In this document: positions 9,244 to 17,895 of the stretch, one piece after another
Layout of the letters: every line of letters begins with the position of its first letter
Position numbering within the stretch: position 1 is the first letter of the stretch
DNA from: Vibrio galatheae
Lineage (GTDB): Bacteria; Pseudomonadota; Gammaproteobacteria; Enterobacterales; Vibrionaceae
DNA: 64,000 nucleotides
Assembly: GCF_000967545.1 (NCBI RefSeq)
Contig: NZ_JXXV01000011.1
Span: 62,001-126,000, forward strand
Reading direction: 5' to 3'
Program-made: the position numbers and the translations under genes
The notes under the pieces: model-generated
Told to the model about the DNA's origin: nothing
What the model saw: only the letters and a program-made list of their open reading frames with translations
The model's database searches: none

Positions 9244-10512
9244 CTAATCTAGAGCTATTTGAGCAAGAGATCGTTTTATGGCGCCGGTATTTTTATTGAC
9301 TACAGATAGGGCCTGTTGGCCGCAGGCTGTCCGCTGCTGTTTGTCTGTCAGCCATACCGTTAGTTGCGTTACAATATCTGCTTCATCATGTGTGATTTTA
9401 CATGCATTGGCAGCGACAAGAGCGTGAGTGATATCAGTAAAATTGTAATAGCTTGGGCCCGTCAGAGTCGGTATACCAAGCGCGGCTGGCTCGAGCAGGT
9501 TGTGCCCCCCTACTTTTTTACCAATTAGGCTACCGCCCATAAAGCAAACGTCGCTGGCTTGCATCAAGGTAAGCATTTCACCCATGGTATCGCCCACATA
9601 AACTTGTGTATCGCGATTGATTGCATTGCCACTACTGCGGCTCACTGTTGAGAAACCCAGCTCTTGAGCTAGCTTAGTAACATGAGCAAATCTTTCTGGG
9701 TGTCTGGGTACTAGGATCAACAAAGCCTCTGAAATGGAGGAGAGAAGTTGTCGATGAACAGATAGCAGCTGTTGATCCTCACCATCGTGAGTACTTGCAG
9801 CAATCCAAATCGGTCGATCGTTGCCTAACTGCTCTCTCAAACGATTGCCTTGCTCAACAACAGTCTCCGTAATCGAGATATCGAACTTTATCGAACCAGC
9901 AACAATTAGCTTTTCTCTCGCAACCCCGAGCTTAGCAAAGCGAGTCGCATCATCATCGTATTGACACAGTACTGTGGAGAGTTGCTTTGCCATGGGGGTA
10001 AACAGTGGCATAACTTTTTTATAGCCACGGTACGATTTCGCTGATAAACGCGCATTAAGCAAGGTAATTGGGATATTGGCCTTACTTACCGCGTTAAGCG
10101 TATTGGGCCACAACTCCGTTTCTACAATAAGCAACTGCGCAGGCTTGATGATTCGAATAAATTTATTAATCGCAAAAGAGAAGTCTACAGGGGTATAGCG
10201 GTGTGTGACTAAATCTCCTAGCCGTTCGGCTTGCTCGGCACCTGTTGAAGTGGTGGTCGTGAGTACAATCTTGACCTCAGGATGGCGAGACTTGAGCTGT
10301 TTAATCAACGGAGTAACAGCGATCGTCTCACCGACAGAAGCTGCGTGAATCCAAATCGGCTGGTGGCAATTTGGAATAGACGGAGTGAAACCGAAGTGTT
10401 CCTTCCACCTTTGGCCCACACTTGGCTTCCCCTGCTTCTTTTTATAGAGACTATAGAGAAGAAGCGGGGCAAGCAGCGTTAAAAGAAGTGAGTAAAAAAA
10501 TCTTGCTAGCAC
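9244..10512 (-). CDS. waaA: Kdo transferase (3-deoxy-D-manno-octulosonic acid transferase)
   Basis: Adds Kdo from CMP-Kdo to lipid IVA, the first step of core assembly. Protein of 422 aa (E. coli about 425) with one N-terminal membrane anchor at residues 4-22, the catalytic-Glu motif AASVGET near residue 60 and the acceptor-side ETELWPN. The C-terminal GT-B half has the donor motifs GGSLIGKKVGGHN and LEPAALGIP. The start is a GTG, three bases after the stop of the upstream gene, with no good ribosome site, which suggests coupling. With kdkA present it is probably monofunctional, adding one Kdo (inference). Confidence 0.95.
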   Translation of the reverse strand: MLARFFYSLLLTLLAPLLLYSLYKKKQGKPSVGQRWKEHFGFTPSIPNCHQPIWIHAASVGETIAVTPLIKQLKSRHPEVKIVLTTTTSTGAEQAERLGDLVTHRYTPVDFSFAINKFIRIIKPAQLLIVETELWPNTLNAVSKANIPITLLNARLSAKSYRGYKKVMPLFTPMAKQLSTVLCQYDDDATRFAKLGVAREKLIVAGSIKFDISITETVVEQGNRLREQLGNDRPIWIAASTHDGEDQQLLSVHRQLLSSISEALLILVPRHPERFAHVTKLAQELGFSTVSRSSGNAINRDTQVYVGDTMGEMLTLMQASDVCFMGGSLIGKKVGGHNLLEPAALGIPTLTGPSYYNFTDITHALVAANACKITHDEADIVTQLTVWLTDKQQRTACGQQALSVVNKNTGAIKRSLAQIALD

Positions 10513-10514
10513 AG

Positions 10515-11291
10515 TTATTTAACGAGATCTTCTGGGTTAATGTGTGTCCACTTACCACGTGGTTTATCAATATATTGAAAATGCTCGTTGGTAAAGCTGC
10601 CTTGGATACAAACGTATTTTCTATCTTGAGTATTGACTGGCTTATCTTGCAGTGCTTGGTTGAGCACAGTTGGGCCCGTTGAGTGGTAGACACCCATTTC
10701 AGGTTTATAGTGGTTGATGTTATAAACCACTTGGTCAATCGTCGCTTGCAAGTCTTGGTTGTTCGGCGCTGATGCAATAAAGTAGTTGGTAATCTCAGTG
10801 TTGTTGCTGACTTTGATATACAGCTCTTTGTCGTTACCTAGTAGCTTATCTAAAGACCAAACTAGCGTAGCGTCTATATCCATATAGACACCACCTTGTG
10901 TATTTAGTACGACGAGGCGCCAAAGATCGGCCTGTGCTGCGCCATTGGTTAGACGAGAGTAGGCCGCATACACTTCAGGGGAAGCATTCTCTTTTAGAAA
11001 TTCTCCTCTAGCCTCAGTACTCACGTAGCGGTAGTCACAGTTTAATGACATTAGGCGATTGAAAAGATAGTTTAGGTAAACTGGAAGACTTGCCTGATCG
11101 GTAAAGTTGGTTTGCCAAATAGTTCGCGGAATGGCCTTGTCACCAATTAGTCTGACTTTCGCTGGCGAGTGGGCCGGAATTGTAAAGCGAAGCTTGGGAA
11201 ATACCCAGTGAAACGGATAGGAAAGCACCTTAAAAATATTTCCCGTAAGGCGAATTAATCTATTGGCGACTAATATCTTAAGTTGGCTCAT
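10515..11291 (-). CDS. DXD-motif sugar transferase (GT32/OCH1-like)
   Basis: Protein of 258 aa with features of the DXD-containing glycosyltransferase family related to yeast Och1 and capsular synthesis proteins: IPRTIWQTNF near residue 54, the helix KADLWR-like AAQADLWRLVVL, then GGVYMDIDATL with the DXD metal-binding motif near residue 137. The retaining transfer of a sugar onto the LPS core is the usual role; donor and acceptor cannot be read. It sits between a GT9 gene and waaA in the minus operon. Confidence 0.78.
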   Translation of the reverse strand: MSQLKILVANRLIRLTGNIFKVLSYPFHWVFPKLRFTIPAHSPAKVRLIGDKAIPRTIWQTNFTDQASLPVYLNYLFNRLMSLNCDYRYVSTEARGEFLKENASPEVYAAYSRLTNGAAQADLWRLVVLNTQGGVYMDIDATLVWSLDKLLGNDKELYIKVSNNTEITNYFIASAPNNQDLQATIDQVVYNINHYKPEMGVYHSTGPTVLNQALQDKPVNTQDRKYVCIQGSFTNEHFQYIDKPRGKWTHINPEDLVK

Positions 11292-11309
11292 TATTTTAAT
11301 TTCCTATCT

Positions 11310-12335
11310 TTAATTATCGTTTGATTTTAATGCGTGGTCGATCGATTCAACAACCTGATCGCTGGTCGGTTTAGTGCCATTGGCATTCATTACTACCCAA
11401 TGCTTCTCGTACAGCGGTGTATAGCGGAATGGAACTGTAGCGTAGAAGATACCAACGGTGGGGGTATGTGTTGATATCGCGACATTGCGTATTCCTGTAT
11501 CAGGCGCAACAACCAAAGAGGCTTTTGCGATAAACTCGACCAGTTCCTCTAGCGGCAGGCATGGTTGAATTGTGAGTTTGCCAGCATCAACCAGATCTTG
11601 CAAAAATTCACCTTTCTCAAAGTCATTTTTCCCTTCAAGGAAAATGTGTTTGATAGTTGGTTGATGATCGATAGCCTGTTCGATAACCTCGCGCATCTCT
11701 GGTTTAGAAAGTATCTTTCTTAACTGTGAGGCTCCACTAAAGTAAACCACATAGGGTTGTTCGGAGTCTTTTAGTTCACGGTGATCCGGATAAGCGAAGT
11801 TGAGTGGGTAGCTTGGGTTATGGCCAAGGATTTTTAGCATATCGAGCATGCATTCCACTTCTGGCTGGAAATCGGATCTGAATACAGCGAGGTTATATAA
11901 AGTACCGCATAAGAATGATTTGTATGGAAATCCGACTTTTAGTTTTGCTTTTGTTAATAAAGTCATCCAATAGGAGCGGTTAGTTCCAGCAACATCAAAA
12001 ACAATATCTTGCGCTTCAAGCTGATTGTAATCTTGAAACTTCTCTTTTAAGGTTAGGCCTTTTGAGTCTTCGCGACTTTTCATCACGATAGTTCTATCTG
12101 CTAACTCAGATGGGGTTCCGTATAGGTAGTTTGAAACGGTAACCAGCGTAATTTCAGCATTAGGGAATAACTTTCTCGCTTCGACTAAGAAAGGGCGCAC
12201 GATAACTTGATCGCCTAGTGCAGCATGACGAATTACGGCTATTTTTTTTATATTCTTGGGTTCGAACTCGTCCTCAATATATCGACGAGCACTTTTTGCG
12301 GCATAAGCGCCTTTCTCAAACCAAAGGTGTTTCAT
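11310..12335 (-). CDS. GT9 heptosyltransferase-like protein
   Basis: GT9 family protein of 341 aa from ATG 12335, which has a strong GGAAAGGA site; an in-frame ATG at 12350 lies inside that site and is unlikely. An N-terminal extension of about 30 residues precedes the family motif IRHAALGDQV, and the C-terminal donor site is APDTGIRNVA. It starts inside the waaF coding region (20-bp overlap), so the two are coupled. The divergence of the donor motif from that of WaaF suggests a different acceptor, perhaps heptose III or an outer-core residue. Confidence 0.8.
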   Translation of the reverse strand: MKHLWFEKGAYAAKSARRYIEDEFEPKNIKKIAVIRHAALGDQVIVRPFLVEARKLFPNAEITLVTVSNYLYGTPSELADRTIVMKSREDSKGLTLKEKFQDYNQLEAQDIVFDVAGTNRSYWMTLLTKAKLKVGFPYKSFLCGTLYNLAVFRSDFQPEVECMLDMLKILGHNPSYPLNFAYPDHRELKDSEQPYVVYFSGASQLRKILSKPEMREVIEQAIDHQPTIKHIFLEGKNDFEKGEFLQDLVDAGKLTIQPCLPLEELVEFIAKASLVVAPDTGIRNVAISTHTPTVGIFYATVPFRYTPLYEKHWVVMNANGTKPTSDQVVESIDHALKSNDN

Positions 12336-13371
12336 TATTTTCCTTTCCAATGAATATATTTAGGGCATCGATAACTTGCTTAGGCATTAGTTTATTTAGG
12401 CAGTCAAGGTGTCCATATGGGCACTCTCGCTTAAAACAAGGGCGACACTCTATATCGGTATGCACCATAGTAAGGTTATCGGTAAGCGGTGGAGTGTATT
12501 CTGGCGAACTTGAACCATAGATGGCGACAATATTACAGCCAACCGCGGCTGAGACATGCATCAGACCAGAATCGTTAGTGACGACAGTATGGCATGCTGC
12601 GAGTAAGTCTACGGCTTCAATCAATGATGTTTGACCAGCAAGATTATGTACGAATTGTTGCTCATCCTCTTTAAGTGCCGAGCGAATCAGTTCACAAACA
12701 GGATGGTCTTTTGCTGAACCAAACAACCAAATCTGATAACCACAGTCAATCGCGTGTTTGGCTACTTGAGCATAATAGTGATCAGGCCATCGCTTGGCAG
12801 GACCGAATTCAGCGCCAGGGCACAAACCAATAATGGGTTTGTCGGACGTAAGTTGCAATCTTATTTTGGCTTTTAGCTGACTATCTGCATCGACAGTTAA
12901 CTTAGGCGTTGGGCAGTTCTTCAATTCCACTTTTTGTCGCATAGTTACTTTGCTAGACGATAAGGCAACATAGCGTTCGACCATATATTGGAAGACGCGT
13001 TTGTCTGGTCTTACATCGGTCAGCAAGCCATAGCGGAATTCACCTTTCCAGCCTGTTCTGTTTGGTATGCCCGCAAATACTGGGATCAATGCTGATTTGG
13101 CTGAATTTGGCAATACAAATGCGTGGGTGTAATGATTCTTATGCAGATTTTTGCCAATTTTTCTTCGAGCAAAAAAGTCAAACTTACCATGTCCAATCGG
13201 CATTTCGATTGCGCGAGATACTTGCGGCATACGCTCAAGAATCGGCTTGCACCAAGCGGGAGCAAGGACATCAATCTCTGCTTGTGGGTACTGGTTTTTA
13301 AGCGATATATAAAGGCTTTGAGACATGACCATGTCTCCCACCCACGATGGGCCAATGATAAGAATTTTCAT
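12316..13371 (-). CDS. waaF: ADP-heptose:LPS heptosyltransferase II
   Basis: Adds the second heptose of the inner core. Protein of 351 aa, usual length, opening MKILIIGPSWVGDMVM with the conserved Asp. It carries the WaaF-type stretches LPNSAKSALIP and CPGAEFGPAKRWP, the donor-site TNDSGLMHVAAA-like motif (TNDSGLMHVSAA), and a C-terminal Cys-rich segment (CRPCFKRECPYGHLDC) typical of WaaF. First gene of the eight-gene minus operon that ends at the WavE-family gene; the promoter should lie in the divergent region before GT25. Confidence 0.95.
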   Translation of the reverse strand: MKILIIGPSWVGDMVMSQSLYISLKNQYPQAEIDVLAPAWCKPILERMPQVSRAIEMPIGHGKFDFFARRKIGKNLHKNHYTHAFVLPNSAKSALIPVFAGIPNRTGWKGEFRYGLLTDVRPDKRVFQYMVERYVALSSSKVTMRQKVELKNCPTPKLTVDADSQLKAKIRLQLTSDKPIIGLCPGAEFGPAKRWPDHYYAQVAKHAIDCGYQIWLFGSAKDHPVCELIRSALKEDEQQFVHNLAGQTSLIEAVDLLAACHTVVTNDSGLMHVSAAVGCNIVAIYGSSSPEYTPPLTDNLTMVHTDIECRPCFKRECPYGHLDCLNKLMPKQVIDALNIFIGKENNETPLV

Positions 13372-13562
13372 CTAACTGTAATCTGCATATGAATCGACGT
13401 TGAGGATAGCATATTGTTGACGTGATGATAACGTCACGGTTTTATCTACTTTTACCAATAATGCGTGTTCTTGCTTGGAAAATAATTCAAACAGAAGCAC
13501 GATTATGGTCTAATTAGCGCCCAGTTTACTGTAATCAGTTCATGTAAGTGAGACATCAATCA
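13372..13562. promoter_or_regulatory. Divergent control region between waaF and the GT25 gene
   Basis: The 191 bp between the divergent waaF operon and the GT25-waaL pair must hold both promoters. On plus, TTGACG (13417-13422), a 17-bp spacer and TTTTAT (13440-13445) make a fair sigma70 match. The inverted repeat TGACGT-N7-ACGTCA (13418-13436) overlaps its -35 element and could be an operator. I could not pick a convincing minus-strand promoter. Confidence 0.45.
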
Positions 13563-14288
13563 ATGAAAATCTGCGTCATCAGCTTGAAACGCTCGCCTGA
13601 AAGAAGAGAGAACATAAAAAAACAGCTTGATGCCTTAGGGTTAGAGTTCGAATTTTTTGATGCAGTAGATGGTCGGGCAGAACCTCCTCACCCACTATTT
13701 GCTAAGTATGATTACTTCAAACGCCTGTGGTTAACTAATGGGCGCATGCCTTCAAAAGGTGAAATGGGTTGTTATGCGAGCCACTACCTTCTGTGGCAAA
13801 AATGCATTGATATAAATAAGCCGCTCCTTGTTCTGGAGGACGACGTTGTCGTAAGGCCTCATTTGAGCCAATTCTTTGAATCTATAAGTAAAGTGACACA
13901 AGAGTACGGATTTGTCCGTCTTCAGGAAAAAGGCGAACGAAGCCAAGCATACGTAAAAGAAAAAAATGACGAATTTTCGGTTAGCTTTTTAGATAACAAT
14001 TTTGGTGGTTTACTCTGTTATGCTATTTCTCCATCTGCAGCCAAAAAGTTAGTCAATGGATGTGCTCGGTGGACTCTTCCGGTTGATAACTATGTAGGCT
14101 CTTTATACCTACATGACACGCCGAGTTACCTTTTCTCTCCTAGTATGGTCGAAAGTATTCAAGACTTTGATACAACGATTCAGCTTGGAGAAGAGAGAAA
14201 GCCACCAATTTATAGAAAGTTGACAAGAGAACTATACGTCATTTACCGCAAGGTGATGATGAAGATATATAATAATAGATATAAATAA
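13563..14288 (+). CDS. Glycosyltransferase family 25 (LPS-type)
   Basis: GT25 protein of 241 aa from ATG 13563; a GTG at 13548 would add five residues. The family signature is visible: ICVISLKRSPERR at the N-terminus, the FFDAVDGR stretch near residue 32, GEMGCYASH near residue 63 and the acidic LLVLEDD motif near residue 87. GT25 members such as LgtB/Lob transfer galactose or related sugars to lipo-oligosaccharide. The stop overlaps the waaL start by one base, so the pair is co-transcribed and coupled; an outer-core role next to the ligation site is likely. Confidence 0.85.
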   Translation: MKICVISLKRSPERRENIKKQLDALGLEFEFFDAVDGRAEPPHPLFAKYDYFKRLWLTNGRMPSKGEMGCYASHYLLWQKCIDINKPLLVLEDDVVVRPHLSQFFESISKVTQEYGFVRLQEKGERSQAYVKEKNDEFSVSFLDNNFGGLLCYAISPSAAKKLVNGCARWTLPVDNYVGSLYLHDTPSYLFSPSMVESIQDFDTTIQLGEERKPPIYRKLTRELYVIYRKVMMKIYNNRYK

Positions 14289-15451
14289 TGAAAAAGAATA
14301 TTGAAACGCTATTTTTGCTGTCACCAGCATTTATGGTTTTTGCTGTTATATTTAATGTTCCAAGTACAAAATTTATCGTTTCCAGACTAACTGTCTTGGT
14401 TTGTTTGTATTGTTTGATTTTTTATAGAAAAGCAATTGGTTATAACTTTGAAAATCATAGATTTAAGTTTTTCATTAAATCTTCTTGTGCTGTTATCGGT
14501 TATTTCACTCTATTACACATAGCGAGAGGTGATGACTTTTCATTTGCTAGGTCTTTGCTAGTAACTACATTGTATTTGGCAATGGTTCCTTGGAATAAAA
14601 TCGATAAAAAAATATTTGTTTATTTAATATTAGGTTCTGCTCTTGTAAATAGTGGTTGGTCGATTTATGAGCATTTTACTTTAGGGCATGGGAGAGTTGG
14701 GAAGAGTGTTAATCCTATACCGTATGCTTTGTATTGTGTGTCCATGTTGCTATGTTGTGTGTATGTTCTGAGAACGGTCCTGTTACCCGTGTATGTCAAG
14801 ATTGTCGCTGTAATTGCGTCTTTAGGTTGTACTTATGCATTGCTACTCACTGACGTGAGAGGGGTTTGGCTAGCCTTACCATTTGCTTTATTACCATTAT
14901 TTATTACCAAGGTATCTTTTAATGGTGTAACGAAGAAGAACGTTATAAGCCTGACGTTAGCGGTAGTAGTATTTGTTGGTATTGCATCGACCAATACTGT
15001 TCAAGAACGCTGGGAGAGAACAACCCAAGAGTTTCATAGGATTAGTCAAGGTGACTATAGAACATCAATCGGTATTCGCTTAACTTTATGGAAAAATAGC
15101 GTAGAAATGATGAAAGCTGGACCTATTATTGGTATCGGATCCGATGAGTTAAGAAACCGTTTGGATAATATTACGGATAAATGGGCGAGAGGTTTTGCAC
15201 ATTTGCACAATCAATACTTACAGATTCTAGTAGAAAGTGGGCTACTTGGGTTATTAATTGTGATTGTATGGTTGGCTTCATCAATGGTGCGTTTTAATCG
15301 TCACGGGTTAGATTTTATATATCACTCACTTTGTTGCTCGATATTAGTTCTATTTTCAATTGCCTCGTTGACGGATGTTCCTTTTATGCATGGCCATATT
15401 GTGTATTTGATTAGTCTATTGCTTGGAGGCGCCCTATTGCTAGATAAATAA
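14288..15451 (+). CDS. waaL: O-antigen ligase (Wzy_C superfamily)
   Basis: Polytopic inner-membrane protein of 387 aa with about ten hydrophobic segments and one larger periplasmic loop (about residues 245-315) that holds the Wzy_C features: RTSIGIRLTLWKNS, then GIGSDE and the HLHNQYLQILVESG stretch containing the conserved His. It transfers undecaprenol-linked O-antigen onto lipid A-core in the periplasm. Location in the core locus next to core transferases favours ligase over polymerase. Lower GC and looser conservation than the neighbours are normal for WaaL. Confidence 0.88.
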   Translation: MKKNIETLFLLSPAFMVFAVIFNVPSTKFIVSRLTVLVCLYCLIFYRKAIGYNFENHRFKFFIKSSCAVIGYFTLLHIARGDDFSFARSLLVTTLYLAMVPWNKIDKKIFVYLILGSALVNSGWSIYEHFTLGHGRVGKSVNPIPYALYCVSMLLCCVYVLRTVLLPVYVKIVAVIASLGCTYALLLTDVRGVWLALPFALLPLFITKVSFNGVTKKNVISLTLAVVVFVGIASTNTVQERWERTTQEFHRISQGDYRTSIGIRLTLWKNSVEMMKAGPIIGIGSDELRNRLDNITDKWARGFAHLHNQYLQILVESGLLGLLIVIVWLASSMVRFNRHGLDFIYHSLCCSILVLFSIASLTDVPFMHGHIVYLISLLLGGALLLDK

Positions 15452-15468
15452 CTACCTAATGAGTCAAC

Positions 15469-16023
15469 CTAATAAGTAAGCTCATTTTCCCAGGTGGAGC
15501 CTTCTTGTATCACTCTTGCTGGGTTACCTACAGCAACGACGTTTTGGTTAATGCTTTTAGTTAAAGTCGAATTTATTCCTACCACAGAGCCATTGCCAAT
15601 AGACGCACCTTTTAACACAGTTACGTTGTCTGCCAGCCAGACGTTATCGCCGATATGAATACTTTTGGCTGGGTTAATCCGCTGGTCTTGCTTGAGAATG
15701 TTATGTCCATCGCTGGTCATCACTTTTACATTGCGTGAAAACATACAGTTGTCACCTATCGTAAGTTGAGTTCCTCGCTCCCGACAAGAAATAAAGCAAT
15801 TTTCACCAATAACGCAGTCTTTGCCAATAATTAGCGTGCAATCATTCCCATCTAACTCAATGCAGACGCCTTTCAAATTGGCACCATCTTTGAACACTAA
15901 CTTATTTCCACTACCAGTCACATGGATGTCACAGTAGCGGATACGGGTTTTCTCACCAATTTCGACAGTATTACCTGACCCAATACGTATTTTATTGCGA
16001 AGACGCAGAGAGAAATGTGCCAT
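15469..16023 (-). CDS. Left-handed beta-helix acyltransferase (hexapeptide family)
   Basis: Protein of 184 aa built almost entirely of hexapeptide repeats (examples: IGEKTRIR, IGKDCVIGENCFIS, IGDNVWLADNV), ending with the typical VVAVGNPARVI closing segment and a His in TSDGHNIL. This is the CoA-dependent acetyltransferase architecture of WbbJ/CysE relatives; O-acetylation of a core or O-antigen sugar is the likely reaction. It follows the GT4-deacetylase fusion by 9 bp and forms its operon partner. It converges with waaL with no visible terminator between. Confidence 0.85.
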   Translation of the reverse strand: MAHFSLRLRNKIRIGSGNTVEIGEKTRIRYCDIHVTGSGNKLVFKDGANLKGVCIELDGNDCTLIIGKDCVIGENCFISCRERGTQLTIGDNCMFSRNVKVMTSDGHNILKQDQRINPAKSIHIGDNVWLADNVTVLKGASIGNGSVVGINSTLTKSINQNVVAVGNPARVIQEGSTWENELTY

Positions 16024-16032
16024 AAAAACCTT

Positions 16033-17802
16033 CTATTTATTTTTTCTAAATACATAATTACCGGTAACTTTTCTCCACAATCCTAACACTGAGGTTTTAG
16101 GAAAAATCGCAATACGGCGGATTTGGTATAGGTCTTGGTGAAAAGCGCGGGGGCCGCTATTGGTCGCAACCGCGAAATCAAACTCGAGTTCTCTGGCAAT
16201 TTCTTTTGAGTGTTCGTTTAGGTCACCATACGGGTAAGCAAATGAAGTTAGCTTCTTACCAATAATTGATTCTAACGCTTGCTTATTTTGTTGAATTTCA
16301 CTCTTTTGCTCTTGATATGAAAGCTTACTCAAAAACGGATGGGTCAGAGTATGGCCACCAATCTCAATATAGCCAGACTCTGCCATGGCATTAATTTGCT
16401 CTGCTGACATTAGTGGGAAAGGCTTGTCTGGGTTCTCACTTGCTTCGACATCCCACCGGTTATAGGTTTCGCCTGTAACAACATAGACTACCGCTTTAAA
16501 ACCATACTTTTTCAGTAGCGGGAGCATTAGTTCATAGTTATCGACGAAGCCATCATCCACCGTGAGCATAAAATAGCGTTTGCCAGATCTTAATCTTTCA
16601 ATCGTTCCTTTAGCGGCGAAGTCTTCAAAAGTGAGGCTTTCAAATCCCATCCGCTTAAGCAGCTGTAAGTGTTTTTCAAACAGATTAATATCGATATACG
16701 GGCCGCGAGTGCCTTTTTGCGATTCGTTGTCGATAAAACGGTGATACATCAAGATGGGCATTTCTTTTCGCAGTTTAGTAATCACCACATCTTGATAAAT
16801 CGTTTCGACCTGAGAAACAATATTGCTGAGGTCATAGTTCTGTCGAATGGTATCTGTTACGGCTGGAGAGCATGACGAGTGATTGAGCCCTTTTTCGACT
16901 TCTTTCGCGATATCGCTAAAGTCGATATCGAGGATATTTGGGCCAATATCACCGAAGTTTGTCGCCATTGCGTGGGTTAGGTTATTTTTATCGACAATGC
17001 CGATTGAAATTGCTTCACCAATGGCAAGTGTTGGGCGGCCGCACAGTAAAGATTCCATCGCCACTCGACCTGCACCAATGACCAAATCTGACTGATGCAA
17101 TACATGAGCAACATCATTGGTATAACCTGGGAATGAAGCTTTGTCTGTGAACTTCTCAAATCTTGCTTCCATGGCTGAACCCGTCAAAACACGGACATCA
17201 TATTTATCGAGATCTAGACACTCATCTAACAAACGATAGCATAAATCGCCTTTTGGTCCGGTTAAGCGGCCGACAATGGTGATGATAGGTTTCGCGTTAT
17301 TTGGCGGCTCAGCAGGTGAAAAAGATTGGGTCTCGATACCATTTCGACTGACAGTTAACTGAGATGAAGGTACTTCCAGCTCTTCAATCAGCTGTTGCTC
17401 AATCGCTTCACATACAGGCAGCGCTTTGTCTCCCATCGCATGAAAAGCTTTGCGCGAACGGTGCACTGGCTGACGACCATGTACCGTCGTGACCATTGGC
17501 GTACCAGTTATTTTGCAAGCTAGGTGACAGCTCCAGCTTGATGCCCTTGAGTGAGCGTGCACTAGCTGAATGTTATGCTTTTTGATGAGATAGGTTAAGT
17601 AAGCAACATGCCAGAAACGACGCGGAATACTGCGTTTATTGAAGCGCAGTTTAAAAAACTGACCAATAAAGGGCTTAGTTAGAGTGTCAGAAACGTAATG
17701 TACTGTGTGGCCGCGTTGAGTCAGCTGATTTCCAACAGTTGTTGCATACACTTCAGCACCGGTGACTTCCAACTGTGAAAGTGCCATTAAAATATTCATC
17801 AA
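16033..17802 (-). CDS. Fusion of GT4 glycosyltransferase and NodB-type polysaccharide deacetylase
   Basis: Protein of 589 aa. Residues 1-340 form a GT-B glycosyltransferase of family 4 (TGAEVYATTVGNQL, VHAHSR, VGRLTGPKGD, GAGRVAMESLLCGRPTLA). Residues from about 350 form a NodB deacetylase: MPILMYHRF, the metal-binding Asp pair in LTVDDGF near residue 420, the HTLTHPFLS His pair near residue 487, then FAYPYGD near residue 525. One chain could add an N-acetylated sugar and then deacetylate it, or place both activities at one site. It lies between hldD and the hexapeptide acyltransferase on the same strand. Confidence 0.88.
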   Translation of the reverse strand: MMNILMALSQLEVTGAEVYATTVGNQLTQRGHTVHYVSDTLTKPFIGQFFKLRFNKRSIPRRFWHVAYLTYLIKKHNIQLVHAHSRASSWSCHLACKITGTPMVTTVHGRQPVHRSRKAFHAMGDKALPVCEAIEQQLIEELEVPSSQLTVSRNGIETQSFSPAEPPNNAKPIITIVGRLTGPKGDLCYRLLDECLDLDKYDVRVLTGSAMEARFEKFTDKASFPGYTNDVAHVLHQSDLVIGAGRVAMESLLCGRPTLAIGEAISIGIVDKNNLTHAMATNFGDIGPNILDIDFSDIAKEVEKGLNHSSCSPAVTDTIRQNYDLSNIVSQVETIYQDVVITKLRKEMPILMYHRFIDNESQKGTRGPYIDINLFEKHLQLLKRMGFESLTFEDFAAKGTIERLRSGKRYFMLTVDDGFVDNYELMLPLLKKYGFKAVVYVVTGETYNRWDVEASENPDKPFPLMSAEQINAMAESGYIEIGGHTLTHPFLSKLSYQEQKSEIQQNKQALESIIGKKLTSFAYPYGDLNEHSKEIARELEFDFAVATNSGPRAFHQDLYQIRRIAIFPKTSVLGLWRKVTGNYVFRKNK

Positions 17803-17851
17803 CTAACTCATGAAACTTGGATATGGGAGGTTGTATTCTAATCTGGCAAAG

Positions 17852-17877
17852 TGCGGAGTTCAAAGTTGAACTCCGCA
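17852..17877 (-). terminator. Strong hairpin after hldD (possible terminator or attenuator)
   Basis: Perfect 12-bp inverted repeat TGCGGAGTTCAA / TTGAACTCCGCA separated by two bases. On the minus transcript it is followed only by CTTT, so the U tract is poor. It lies between hldD and the GT4-deacetylase gene and may partly end or attenuate the hldD transcript. Confidence 0.5.
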
Positions 17878-17895
17878 TATTTTGCGCTGAGAGGT

